Shown piece after piece: positions 16,003 to 23,823 of a stretch of DNA of 64,000 nt. The translations under genes and the position numbers were made by a program. Under the pieces are notes generated by a model. That model was not told the DNA's origin, searched no databases, and saw nothing but the letters and a program-made list of their open reading frames with translations. Position 1 is the first letter of the stretch. Each line of letters begins with the position of its first letter. The stretch covers positions 1-64,000 of the forward strand of contig CAAEOT010000026.1 in the NCBI GenBank assembly GCA_900757655.1, written 5' to 3'. Source of the DNA: an uncultured Oscillospiraceae bacterium. GTDB taxonomy: Bacteria > Bacillota > Clostridia > Oscillospirales > Oscillospiraceae.

Positions 16003-16497
16003 TCATTCAGCCGCGGCCTTCGGCTGGATGGACTCGTCGTTGACGATCCAGTTTTGCACGTCGATGATCTCGATGCCGTCATCGCCGATGCGGTTGACGA
16101 CGCGCGTGATGCCGGAGTTGATGATCATGCGGCGGCACATGGCGCACGAGGTCGTGTCGTGCAGCAGCGCGCCGGTGGCGGCGTCGCGCCCAACGAGGTA
16201 GAGTGTGCCGCCGATCATGTCGCGCCGGGCGGCGGAGATGATGGCGTTGGCCTCGGCGTGCACGCTGCGGCACAGCTCATAGCGCTGGCCGCTGGGGATG
16301 TTGAGCTGCTCACGGTTGCAGTAGCCGAGCTCGGAGCAGTTGACGCGCCCGCGCGGCGCGCCGTTGTAGCCCGTGGAGAGGATCTCGTCGTTCTTGACGA
16401 TGATCGCGCCGTATTTGCGCCGCAGGCAGGTCGAGCGGTCGAGCACCGCGTCGGCGATGTTGAGATAATATTTGTCCTTGCTCATGCGCTGGTCCAT
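16003..16497 (-). CDS. dCMP deaminase family protein (ComEB-like)
   Basis: 164-residue zinc-dependent cytidine/deoxycytidylate deaminase fold. The zinc and catalytic residues are in VHAEANAII and TTSCAMCRRMIINSG, preceded by GAPRG and a C-x5-C pair (NCSELGYC) typical of dCMP deaminases. It probably converts dCMP to dUMP for thymidylate synthesis; in competent Bacillus the homologue is ComEB. Start at 16497 with GGAGG 10 bp upstream. It ends just upstream of the prfB promoter on the same strand. Confidence 0.88.
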   Translation of the reverse strand: MDQRMSKDKYYLNIADAVLDRSTCLRRKYGAIIVKNDEILSTGYNGAPRGRVNCSELGYCNREQLNIPSGQRYELCRSVHAEANAIISAARRDMIGGTLYLVGRDAATGALLHDTTSCAMCRRMIINSGITRVVNRIGDDGIEIIDVQNWIVNDESIQPKAAAE

Positions 16498-16592
16498 GAC
16501 GGACGCGCCTCCTTCGCATAATTTCCTACTTTATATCATATCGGAAAAGCCACGCCGCGTCAAGGCCCGCACTGGTATTCTGCGCGCGGGTG

Positions 16593-16601
16593 TGCTATAC
16601 T
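16593..16601 (+). promoter_or_regulatory. Extended -10 promoter for queH
   Basis: TGCTATACT at 16593-16601 is an extended -10; the -35 position has only a weak match (TGGTAT). It is 19 bp upstream of the queH start. Confidence 0.4.
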
Positions 16602-16619
16602 GTCCGGCAGGTGACGCTT

Positions 16620-17246
16620 ATGAAAGAAAACTATCAAAAACAGCTCGACGCGCTGCTCGCATCTCTCCCGCCGGAGAGCAAACCGCGTCTGCTGCTGCAG
16701 AGCTGCTGCGGTCCGTGCAGCAGCTATGTGCTCGAGTATCTCACGCGGTATTTTCGCGTGACCGTGCTGTATTATAACCCGAACATTCAGCCGCGCAGCG
16801 AGTATGACCGCCGCCTCTACTGGCAGCGGGAGCTGATTCGTCAGCTCCCGACGCCGGAGCCGGTGGAGCTGCTCGCGTGCGACTATGACGGGCAGCGCTA
16901 TCTTGACGCCGTCCGCGGTCTCGAGCGCGAGCCGGAGGGCGGTGCGCGCTGCACGGTGTGCTTCCGTCTGCGCCTGGAGGAGACGGCGCGGCAGGCGCGC
17001 GCGCACGGATTCGACTTTTTCGGCACGACGCTCACCGTCTCGCCGCACAAGGACGCGCAGCGGCTCAACGCCATCGGCGCGGAGCTGGCGCAGCAGTACG
17101 GCGTGCGCTGGCTGCCGTCGGACTTCAAAAAGCGCGAGGGCTATAAGCGCAGCATTGAACTCTCGAAGCAGTACGGCCTCTACCGGCAGGAATACTGCGG
17201 CTGTCTGTACAGCAAACCGGTTGACAACGCGGCGGCGATGGAGTAG
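16620..17246 (+). CDS. queH: Epoxyqueuosine reductase QueH
   Basis: Reduces epoxyqueuosine to queuosine in tRNA, the last step of Q modification, using an iron-sulfur centre; QueH is the non-cobalamin enzyme. 208 residues. Cysteine motifs typical of the family are present: LLLQSCCGPCSSYVLEYL, EGGARCTVCFRLRLEETA, and LYRQEYCGC near the C-terminus. The SDFKKREGYKRSIELSKQYG block is a family signature. ATG at 16620; an AGGTGA element lies just upstream. The next gene is the queuosine-precursor transporter queT. Confidence 0.95.
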   Translation: MKENYQKQLDALLASLPPESKPRLLLQSCCGPCSSYVLEYLTRYFRVTVLYYNPNIQPRSEYDRRLYWQRELIRQLPTPEPVELLACDYDGQRYLDAVRGLEREPEGGARCTVCFRLRLEETARQARAHGFDFFGTTLTVSPHKDAQRLNAIGAELAQQYGVRWLPSDFKKREGYKRSIELSKQYGLYRQEYCGCLYSKPVDNAAAME

Positions 17247-17271
17247 AATAACCGCCGTCACAATTTATCAT

Positions 17272-17325
17272 GCGCAGGTGCCATACCCCTGCGCGCACAA
17301 CATGTGCAACGAAAAAAATGGGAGG
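17272..17325 (+). promoter_or_regulatory. Candidate preQ1 riboswitch upstream of queT
   Basis: Hairpin GCGCAGG/CCTGCGC (17272-17278 with 17288-17294). Its loop CCAT (17281-17284) can pair with ATGG (17318-17321) just 5-prime of the ribosome site, forming an H-type pseudoknot. A small hairpin (17295-17299 with 17303-17307) and an A-run (17312-17318) lie between, and GGGAGG overlaps the pseudoknot. This layout matches translation-controlling preQ1 riboswitches, and queT is a classic target. Class II or III is more likely than class I because of the extra hairpin. Confidence 0.6.
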
Positions 17326-17334
17326 AATTGAATC

Positions 17335-17874
17335 ATGCACATCACCACGAGAAAGCTGGCCGCTGCGGCGGTCACGGGCGCGGCCTATGCCGCATTGACG
17401 ATGCTTCTGGCGCCGATCAGTTACGGAGCGATCCAGTGCCGGGTCTCGGAGGTGCTGTGCATTTTGCCGTTTTTTATCCCCTGCACGGCATGGGGCCTGT
17501 TTGCCGGCTGCGCGATCGCGAATCTGCTGAGCGCGGCGGGCATTTTTGACGTGGTCTTCGGCTCGCTCGCAACGCTGCTGGCCGCGCTGTGCACGGCGTG
17601 GCTCGGCCGCGGCCGCGGCGCGCAGTCATGGGTGCGGTGCATCCTCGCTGCGCTCATGCCGGTCGTGTTCAATTTCGTGTTTGTCGGTGCGGTGCTCACG
17701 TGGTCGCTCACGGACGCCGTGTTCCCGCACCTGAATGCATCGTTCTGGGTCTTCGGCGGCCAGGTCGCGCTCGGCGAGATCGTCGTGCTCGGCGTGCTGG
17801 GCCTGCCGCTCATGCGCCTGCTGCCGCGCAATCCGAAGTTCCGCGAGATCATCCGCAGCTATCAAAAGGAGTGA
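17335..17874 (+). CDS. queT: QueT-family queuosine precursor transporter
   Basis: 179-residue membrane protein with about five or six helices, the substrate-binding (S) component type of an ECF transporter, believed to import preQ1 or related queuosine precursors. The family segment YGAIQCRVSEVLCILPFF and a GIFDVVFGSLATLLAA stretch are present. ATG at 17335 with GGGAGG 9 bp upstream inside the candidate riboswitch. The adjacent queH supports a salvage role. ECF energising subunits are not in the window. Confidence 0.93.
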   Translation: MHITTRKLAAAAVTGAAYAALTMLLAPISYGAIQCRVSEVLCILPFFIPCTAWGLFAGCAIANLLSAAGIFDVVFGSLATLLAALCTAWLGRGRGAQSWVRCILAALMPVVFNFVFVGAVLTWSLTDAVFPHLNASFWVFGGQVALGEIVVLGVLGLPLMRLLPRNPKFREIIRSYQKE

Positions 17875-17880
17875 CGGAGC

Positions 17881-19353
17881 ATGGACCGTTCCAGCGGTAT
17901 CCTGCTGCCGGTGTCGGCCCTGCCGGGGCCGTGCGGCATCGGCGACCTGGGCGCAGCCGCCCGGGATTTTATTGACTTTCTCGCTGCCGCCGGGCAGCGC
18001 TATTGGCAGATCCTGCCCCTGAACCCGCCGGACGGCGCGCACTCGCCGTACCTGTCGGCCTCGACGTTTGCCGGCAGTACCGACCTGCTCTCGCCCGAGC
18101 CGTTCGTGGCGCGCGGCGCGCTCACGCTCGACGAGGTGCGCGCCATCGACTGGGGCAGTGATCCCATGCGCGTGGACTATGATCGCGTGCACGCGGGCAG
18201 GACCGCGCTCTGGGACACGGCGTTCGCGCGCGAACGGGACGCTGTTGTGCCCGCGCTGCGCACCGCGCTCGCGGCCGAGCCGTGGCTGTGTGACTACTGC
18301 CTGTACATGGCTCTGAAGGAAGAGCAGGGCGGCGCGCCGTGGTATGCCTGGCCGCAGCCCCTGCGTGAACGGGACGCTGCCGCGCGCGCGGAGGCGCTCG
18401 CGCGGCTCGACGACCGCGTGCTCCTGCACGCCTACCTCCAGACGGAGTTCACCCGCCAGTGGGACGCGGTGCGCGCCTACGCCCATGCGCACGGCGTGCG
18501 CATCATCGGCGACCTGCCCATGTACGTCGCGCCTGACAGCGCGGACGTCTGGGCGCAGCCGGCGCAGTTCTGCCTTGATCCGGACGGGCAGCCGAGCGCT
18601 GCCGCCGGTGTCCCGCCGGACTATTTCAGCGCCGACGGTCAGCTCTGGGGCAACCCGCTCTACGATTGGGATGCCATGCGCGCGGACGGCTTCCGGTGGT
18701 GGAAGGAGCGCATCCGCGGCGCAGCAAAGCGCTATGATGTGGTGCGTATTGACCATTTTCGCGCCATTTCGAGCTATTGGGTGGTGCCGCGCGGCGAACT
18801 GACCGCCCGCGGCGGCCACTGGGCGCCCGGCCCCGGCCCGGCGCTGCTGCAGGCACTGCACACGGCAGCGCCGGAGCTGCAGCTCATCGCCGAGGACCTC
18901 GGCACGATCGACGACGACGTGCGCCGGCTCGTCGCGCGCTCCGGCTGCCCGGGTATGCGCGTGCTGCTCTTCGGCTTCGACCCCAGCGGCACGTCCGAGC
19001 ACCGGCCTGACCGCGTGCGCGCGCACAGCGTCTGCTATGTCGGCACGCACGACAACGCGCCTGCCGCTGCGTGGGCGGCGCTCGGCGGCGCGGACGCCGA
19101 CTATGCCATGCGCTGCCTCGGCGTGTACGATGTCGCGCGCCTGCCGGAGGCGCTGCTGCGCGCCGGCATGGGTTCGCGCGCAGAGCTGTTCATCGCGCAG
19201 ATGCAGGACGTGCTCGGCCTCGGCGCCGAGAGCCGCATGAACACGCCCGGCACGGCCTCCGGCAACTGGGTCTGGCGGCTGCTGCCCGGTCAGGCGGACG
19301 CGCAGACGGCCGCGCGCCTGCTCGCGCGCACGCAGGCTGCCTGCCGCATATAA
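17881..19353 (+). CDS. malQ: 4-alpha-glucanotransferase (amylomaltase)
   Basis: Transfers alpha-1,4-glucan segments between maltodextrins; GH77 family. 490 residues, normal length. N-terminal SGILLPVSALPGPCGIGDLG; catalytic nucleophile aspartate in DVVRIDHFRAISSYW, acid/base glutamate in LIAEDLGTID, and the third carboxylate in YVGTHDN. Its gene begins 6 bp after queT, but the biology links it to glgP at 7482: phosphorylase and glucanotransferase together recycle glycogen branches. A 19-bp hairpin follows. Confidence 0.95.
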   Translation: MDRSSGILLPVSALPGPCGIGDLGAAARDFIDFLAAAGQRYWQILPLNPPDGAHSPYLSASTFAGSTDLLSPEPFVARGALTLDEVRAIDWGSDPMRVDYDRVHAGRTALWDTAFARERDAVVPALRTALAAEPWLCDYCLYMALKEEQGGAPWYAWPQPLRERDAAARAEALARLDDRVLLHAYLQTEFTRQWDAVRAYAHAHGVRIIGDLPMYVAPDSADVWAQPAQFCLDPDGQPSAAAGVPPDYFSADGQLWGNPLYDWDAMRADGFRWWKERIRGAAKRYDVVRIDHFRAISSYWVVPRGELTARGGHWAPGPGPALLQALHTAAPELQLIAEDLGTIDDDVRRLVARSGCPGMRVLLFGFDPSGTSEHRPDRVRAHSVCYVGTHDNAPAAAWAALGGADADYAMRCLGVYDVARLPEALLRAGMGSRAELFIAQMQDVLGLGAESRMNTPGTASGNWVWRLLPGQADAQTAARLLARTQAACRI

Positions 19354-19355
19354 GC

Positions 19356-19397
19356 AGAACAGGAGCGGACACCGATCGCGGTGTCCGCTCCTGTTCT
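19356..19397. terminator. Long hairpin between malQ and SGNH hydrolase gene
   Basis: Perfect 19-bp stem (19356-19374 with 19379-19397), ATCG loop. T-runs are weak on both sides, but its position between convergent genes supports a shared terminator. Confidence 0.7.
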
Positions 19398-19404
19398 ATG
19401 CAGT

Positions 19405-20091
19405 TCAGACGATCGCACGCACCTGCTCGATGAGCGCGCCGTAAAACAGCCGGTACCCTGCCTCCGACAGGTGGATGCCGTCGTCTGCGTTGAGCGCGCG
19501 GGGGTCGCCCCTGTCGAGAAAGCGCTCGCGCGGGTCCACGCACGGCACGTCCAGCTCGTCGGCGATGGTGCGCACGAGCCCGGAGTAGCGCTCCTGCGTG
19601 CGGTAGATGCGCCGCACGTCGCCCAGCCACTGCATCACGCCCGCGGCGCTCGCGCCGTTGTGGTCGATGCAGGCGAGGTACTTCACCTCGTCGATGGGCG
19701 GCAGAGTCGTGAAGATGGGGCGGATGCCGGCCTCGCGCAGCATCTGCACGATGGCCGCCATGTTCGCGCGGAATTCGTCCACCAGCACCACGGGGTCGTG
19801 ATCCTGCTCCGGGTGCGCGGCCACGTCGGGCCAGTCGTAGTTGCAGTCGTTGCCGCCGTATTCCACGAGTGCCCAGTCATAGCGGTGGCCGCGGGCCAGA
19901 TCGCGCTGCACGAGCGCAACGCCCTTGCGCGAGGTCGCGCCGAAGACGGACCTGTTCGTCACCTCGGCGTGCAGCCCGGCGAGCGGGGCCTCGAACAGGT
20001 CGGTGTGAAAATGATACCGCAGCTGCGCGTCCGGCAGCGTGCCCTTCATCAGCGAGTCGCCGAACACGGCGATGCGCAGTGTCTCTTCCAT
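19405..20091 (-). CDS. SGNH/GDSL-type esterase
   Basis: 228-residue hydrolase of the SGNH family. Block I nucleophile serine in VFGDSLMKGT, block III in EYGGNDCNYDW and block V Asp-His in DDGIHLSEAGY. There is no signal peptide, so it is probably cytoplasmic. Substrate unknown: carbohydrate deacetylation, lipid or ester hydrolysis are all possible. ATG at 20091 with an AGGGAGG site upstream. Monocistronic by appearance. Confidence 0.88.
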   Translation of the reverse strand: MEETLRIAVFGDSLMKGTLPDAQLRYHFHTDLFEAPLAGLHAEVTNRSVFGATSRKGVALVQRDLARGHRYDWALVEYGGNDCNYDWPDVAAHPEQDHDPVVLVDEFRANMAAIVQMLREAGIRPIFTTLPPIDEVKYLACIDHNGASAAGVMQWLGDVRRIYRTQERYSGLVRTIADELDVPCVDPRERFLDRGDPRALNADDGIHLSEAGYRLFYGALIEQVRAIV

Positions 20092-20168
20092 CGCAGGTGC
20101 CTCCCTGAAACTTTGGTTACTTTATCATACCGGGAGACACTTAAAGAATTATTAGAAATTTGTAAAGA

Positions 20169-20199
20169 AATCGCGGCGATCGGACAGATCGCCGCGATT
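20169..20199 (-). terminator. Terminator of the nucleotidyltransferase gene
   Basis: 13-bp perfect stem (20169-20181 with 20187-20199), GGACA loop, followed on the minus strand by TTCTTT. It lies 17 bp past the stop codon at 20216. Confidence 0.8.
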
Positions 20200-20215
20200 G
20201 GCAGTTCCGGCAGAT

Positions 20216-21127
20216 TTATTTCCACAGCGCCGGGGGATACGTCCCGTCGGCGTGCAGGTCGTGCAGCGCCGCGACAACGCCGGGCTTGTCGTCCTGATAC
20301 GTCAGGCCGAACCAGTGCTCATCCGTTTGCAGCACGCGCGTGCTGACGCGCCCCTGCGCCGTGAGCGCGTCCATCATCACGGGCAACAGGCACTCGCGCT
20401 TCTCGTCGCCGGGGGCGAGATCGCGCACAAAGGCGTCAAAATACTGCGCCATCACGTCCAGCATCGCCGGGTGATAGCCCCACAGGTTCATGCTCACGAT
20501 CGCCTCGGGGTCGAGCACGACGCCCGCGCCCTCGCCGGACGTGTCGCGGATCGTACCGTCCGGGCAGAGCTGGATTTTATACGTCTCCTGCACTTTGCAC
20601 AGCAGACCGCCCTCCGTCGCGCACACGCCGCGCGTCACGGTGCCGAAGGGGCTGACGGTGTTTTTCAGCCGGTAGCCGACCATGGCGGCGTCCTGCGCGC
20701 CGTGCAGCTCCGGCAGCGCGGCGGCAATGGCGTCGATGGCGCCGCGGCCGTAAAAATCGTCGGCGTTGATGACGGCAAAGGGCGTCCGGATCACATCGCG
20801 CGCGCACAGCACGGCGTGCACGGTGCCGAGCGGCTTGCTGCGCTGCGCCAGCTCCGGCCGCGCCGCGGTGAAGCGGTCCGGCGTCTGGAACGCGTAGTCG
20901 ATGCGCATGCCGGTGCGCTGCTCGATGCGGTCGCCGAAGAGGTCGCGCACGTCCTGCAGCATCTGCGGCTTGATGATGAGCACGATGCGGTCAAACCCGG
21001 CGCGCAGCGCATCGTAGATCGCGTACTCCATCAGGATCTCGCCGTCGGGGCCGAGGCGCTCGATCTGCTTGACGCCGCCATAACGCGAGCCGAGACCGGC
21101 CGCCATCACTACCAGAGTCATATCCAT
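20216..21127 (-). CDS. Sugar nucleotidyltransferase family protein
   Basis: 303 residues. N-terminal NTP-transferase loop VVMAAGLGSRYGGVKQ, the KPLGTVHAVLCARD segment and a metal-binding aspartate motif AVINADDFYG identify a nucleotidyltransferase of the RmlA/GalU fold group. The second half lacks hexapeptide repeats. Product cannot be fixed: NDP-sugar formation for cell-surface polymers is the usual role. Start at 21127; an ATG two codons later also works. It stands alone between two terminators or promoters. Confidence 0.82.
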   Translation of the reverse strand: MDMTLVVMAAGLGSRYGGVKQIERLGPDGEILMEYAIYDALRAGFDRIVLIIKPQMLQDVRDLFGDRIEQRTGMRIDYAFQTPDRFTAARPELAQRSKPLGTVHAVLCARDVIRTPFAVINADDFYGRGAIDAIAAALPELHGAQDAAMVGYRLKNTVSPFGTVTRGVCATEGGLLCKVQETYKIQLCPDGTIRDTSGEGAGVVLDPEAIVSMNLWGYHPAMLDVMAQYFDAFVRDLAPGDEKRECLLPVMMDALTAQGRVSTRVLQTDEHWFGLTYQDDKPGVVAALHDLHADGTYPPALWK

Positions 21128-21236
21128 GTAGATAACCTCATTTTGTCATAGAGTATCACACAGCATAGCACAACCCGGCCGGAAATGTCAAATCCGGCAC
21201 GGCCCCTTAAATTTCTGCCGCCGGCAGCCCGTGCTC

Positions 21237-21265
21237 TTGCAAAAACGGGACGGGTGGGGTACAAT
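21237..21265 (+). promoter_or_regulatory. Promoter for amidase gene
   Basis: TTGCAA (21237-21242), 17-bp spacer, TACAAT (21260-21265), 72 bp upstream of the amidase start. Confidence 0.65.
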
Positions 21266-21337
21266 CTGCTTCGACAAAGGTTGTCATAATTCCCATGAAG
21301 GAGGACGGGCGCGCATCCCGGCGCACCCGGATGAACG

Positions 21338-22687
21338 ATGAAGCGGATCTTATCTTTCTTTCTCACGCTGGTGCTGACGGCGGCACTGCTGTGCCCGGCG
21401 GCGCTGGCGGTGAACGAGACTGCCGTCAAGGACAGGGACTGGGTGTACATCACGCTCGACCCCGGCCACGGCGGCGACGGCGCGGGCGGCAACGACTCCG
21501 GCGCGGTCAACGAAAAATATGGGTACCAGGAGGCGGATCTTGTGCTCAAGATCGGCCTGTACTTAAAAGAGGAGCTCGAGACCTACCGCAATGTCCACGT
21601 GGACATGACGCGCTCGGACAGCTACGGCACGCGCTATACTCCCCTGAGAGAGGTGAAGCAGCGCGTGGACTTCGCGGCCGAACAATGCTCCGACCTGCTC
21701 GTGAGCCTGCACCTGAACTCTGCCGGCAGCAATCAGTCCGTGCACGGCGGGCTGATCCTTGCCAGCAACGGCAACTATGATCCCGACTGCGCGAAGGTCA
21801 TCGACGCCGTCGGTACGAATATTCTCGCGCAGCTCAGCCGGCTCGGCATCGACACGAGCCGCGGCCTCATCAAAGAGGGCTCGCACGACGGTACGCTCTA
21901 TCCCAACGGCAAGCTCGCCGACTATTACGGCATCGTCCGCTACGGCCAGCTCCGGCACATCCCGGCCATGATCGTCGAGCACTGCTTCGTCAGCAGCAAC
22001 AGTGACTGCGAGCAGTTCCTCTCGAGCGATGCCAAGCTCCGGGCCATTGCGCAGGCGGACGCGCGCGGCATCGCGGCCTATTACGGCCTTGAGAAGAAGG
22101 ACCCCGGCGAGGTCGATGTCGAGCCGCTGTTCCGCGACTGCCGCAGCCACTGGGCGAAGGACTATGTCAACCGCGCAGCGGACGCCGGCTGGGTCAACGG
22201 CGTGGGAGGCGGCCTGTTCCAGCCGAACGGCACGCTCACGCGCGCCATGTTCGTGACCATGCTCGCGGGTCTTGCGGGCGTGGACGAGGCGGACTATCCC
22301 GGCAGCACGTTCTCAGACGTTTCGGTGGGGCAGTGGTACGCGCCCAGCGTGGCGTGGGCCGCGTCGGAGGGCATCGTCTCCGGCACGGGCGACGGGCGCT
22401 TCGAGCCGAACCGGAACATCACGCGCCAGGAGATGGCGCAGATCATGGCCGGCTACCTCGCCTGGAAGGGCGTGGACACGCACCCGACCGCCGATCCCTC
22501 GGCCTACAACATTCCCGACCGTGCCGACATCGCCCCCTGGGCGCTCGACAGTGTCTGTTTCTGCTATGAAAAGGGGCTGCTGTCCGGCGGCGACCACGGC
22601 TTTGCTCCGCTGGACAATGCCACGCGCGCGCAGGCGTGCGTCGTGCTGTGCGGGCTCAATGACTTTCTGCGCAAGACCGAAGGTTGA
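21338..22687 (+). CDS. N-acetylmuramoyl-L-alanine amidase with SLH domains
   Basis: Secreted peptidoglycan hydrolase of 449 residues. Signal peptide at 1-24 (ends ALAVN). Amidase_3 domain at about 35-245 with zinc ligands in LDPGHGG, the YQEADLVLKI glutamate, SLHLNS and the catalytic region IVEHCF. Residues about 255-449 hold three S-layer homology repeats (for example HWAKDYVNRAADAGWVNG and GQWYAPSVAWAASEGIVSG) that anchor it to cell-wall polymers. The start is fixed by an in-frame TGA two codons upstream; the AAGGAGG at 21299 is unusually far away, so initiation may be weak. Confidence 0.93.
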   Translation: MKRILSFFLTLVLTAALLCPAALAVNETAVKDRDWVYITLDPGHGGDGAGGNDSGAVNEKYGYQEADLVLKIGLYLKEELETYRNVHVDMTRSDSYGTRYTPLREVKQRVDFAAEQCSDLLVSLHLNSAGSNQSVHGGLILASNGNYDPDCAKVIDAVGTNILAQLSRLGIDTSRGLIKEGSHDGTLYPNGKLADYYGIVRYGQLRHIPAMIVEHCFVSSNSDCEQFLSSDAKLRAIAQADARGIAAYYGLEKKDPGEVDVEPLFRDCRSHWAKDYVNRAADAGWVNGVGGGLFQPNGTLTRAMFVTMLAGLAGVDEADYPGSTFSDVSVGQWYAPSVAWAASEGIVSGTGDGRFEPNRNITRQEMAQIMAGYLAWKGVDTHPTADPSAYNIPDRADIAPWALDSVCFCYEKGLLSGGDHGFAPLDNATRAQACVVLCGLNDFLRKTEG

Positions 22688-22711
22688 CTTCCTGCGCTTT
22701 CGGGGTATAAT
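22684..22711 (+). promoter_or_regulatory. Promoter for mrp
   Basis: TTGACT (22684-22689) overlapping the amidase stop codon, 16-bp spacer, TATAAT (22706-22711), 39 bp upstream of the mrp start. Confidence 0.7.
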
Positions 22712-22749
22712 AAGGTCAACATACTGTCGAAATGGAGGAATCCACCACT

Positions 22750-23601
22750 ATGAGTGACAATCACACCCACACGGAAACACCCGAAAACTGCACGCACGAC
22801 TGTTCGACCTGCGGCGAGGCCTGTGCCCAGCATGAGCCGGAATCCCTGCAGCAGCCGCTGCGTCCCGGCTCCCGCGTCGATAAGGTCATCGCGGTCGTGT
22901 CCGGCAAGGGCGGCGTTGGCAAGAGCCTCGTGACGAGCCTGCTCGCCTGCGAGATGCAGCGCCGCGGCCATCAGGCCGCCGTGCTCGATGCCGACATCAC
23001 CGGCCCGTCTATCCCGCAGGCCTTCGGCGTCCACGGCGGCGCCATGGGCGGCGAGGACTTCCTGTATGCCAACCGCACCCGCACCGGAATCGAGATCATG
23101 TCCATCAACCTCCTGCTCCCGAACGAGACCGACCCCGTCGTCTGGCGCGGCCCGGTCATCGCCGGCGCCGTGACCCAGTTCTGGACCGACGTCCAGTGGG
23201 ACAACGTGAACTATATGTTCGTCGACATGCCTCCCGGAACGGGCGACGTGCCGCTGACGGTGTTCCAGTCCCTGCCCGTGGCGGGCGTGGTCGTCGTCAC
23301 GTCCCCGCAGGAGCTCGTCGGCATGATCGTCGACAAGGCCGTCAACATGGCCGACATGATGCACGTGCCCGTGCTCGGCATCGTCGAGAACATGGCCTAC
23401 TACACCTGCCCGGACTGCGGCAAGCAGCACGCCATCTTCGGTGAGAGCCACATTGAGGCCATCGCCGCCAAGCACGGCATCCCCAACACGGCCAAGCTGC
23501 CCATCGACCCCGCCATCGCGGCGGCGTGCGACGCGGGCAAGATCGAGGACGTGCAGGGCGACTGGCTCAGCAGCCTCGCCGACGCCATCGAGGGCAAGTA
23601 A
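22750..23601 (+). CDS. Mrp/NBP35-type iron-sulfur carrier ATPase
   Basis: 283-residue P-loop ATPase that carries and transfers iron-sulfur clusters. Deviant Walker A motif VVSGKGGVGKSLVTSLLA (about residue 48), VLDADITGPSIPQAFG, VDMPPGTGDVPLT and the C-terminal cluster-binding pair in YYTCPDCGK. An additional cysteine-rich N-terminus (CTHDCSTCGEAC) resembles that of NBP35-type proteins. Start at the ATG at 22750, preceded by GGAGG; the upstream ATG at 22732 sits on the ribosome site itself. Followed by repeat copy 2 and a terminator. Confidence 0.93.
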   Translation: MSDNHTHTETPENCTHDCSTCGEACAQHEPESLQQPLRPGSRVDKVIAVVSGKGGVGKSLVTSLLACEMQRRGHQAAVLDADITGPSIPQAFGVHGGAMGGEDFLYANRTRTGIEIMSINLLLPNETDPVVWRGPVIAGAVTQFWTDVQWDNVNYMFVDMPPGTGDVPLTVFQSLPVAGVVVVTSPQELVGMIVDKAVNMADMMHVPVLGIVENMAYYTCPDCGKQHAIFGESHIEAIAAKHGIPNTAKLPIDPAIAAACDAGKIEDVQGDWLSSLADAIEGK

Positions 23602-23679
23602 TTTTCATTTGGAATCGCAATCATAGGAACCCGCGCGGCTTGTGCCGGGACCATGCCCTTATGTGCCATGGCGAAGGGA

Positions 23680-23779
23680 ACAGAGCCGCGGGGGAGCTCG
23701 AGGGGGTAAGGCCCGCCTCGAATGAAATCTGGATTTGAAGTCTGCCCCCAAAGCCCACATCGGGCTTTGGGGGCAGACT
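23680..23779 (+). repeat. Dispersed intergenic element, copy 2 (core plus hairpin)
   Basis: Core 23680-23731 matches copy 1 at 12958-13011 (48 identical positions in 54 columns). It is followed by a perfect 18-bp hairpin, 23739-23756 with 23762-23779, loop ACATC, then directly by a rho-independent terminator. The hairpin sequence differs from copy 1 while base pairing is kept. Both copies lie in the same orientation in intergenic DNA. Confidence 0.8.
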
Positions 23780-23780
23780 G

Positions 23781-23815
23781 AAAAAACCGCTCTGCATTTT
23801 GCAGAGCGGTTTTTT
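23781..23815. terminator. Bidirectional terminator between mrp and DUF2804 gene
   Basis: 15-bp stem (23781-23795 with 23801-23815) including six A.T pairs at its base, ATTTT loop, T-run on both strands. It ends 8 bp before the stop codon of the minus-strand gene. Confidence 0.92.
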
Positions 23816-23823
23816 GCTGCGTT

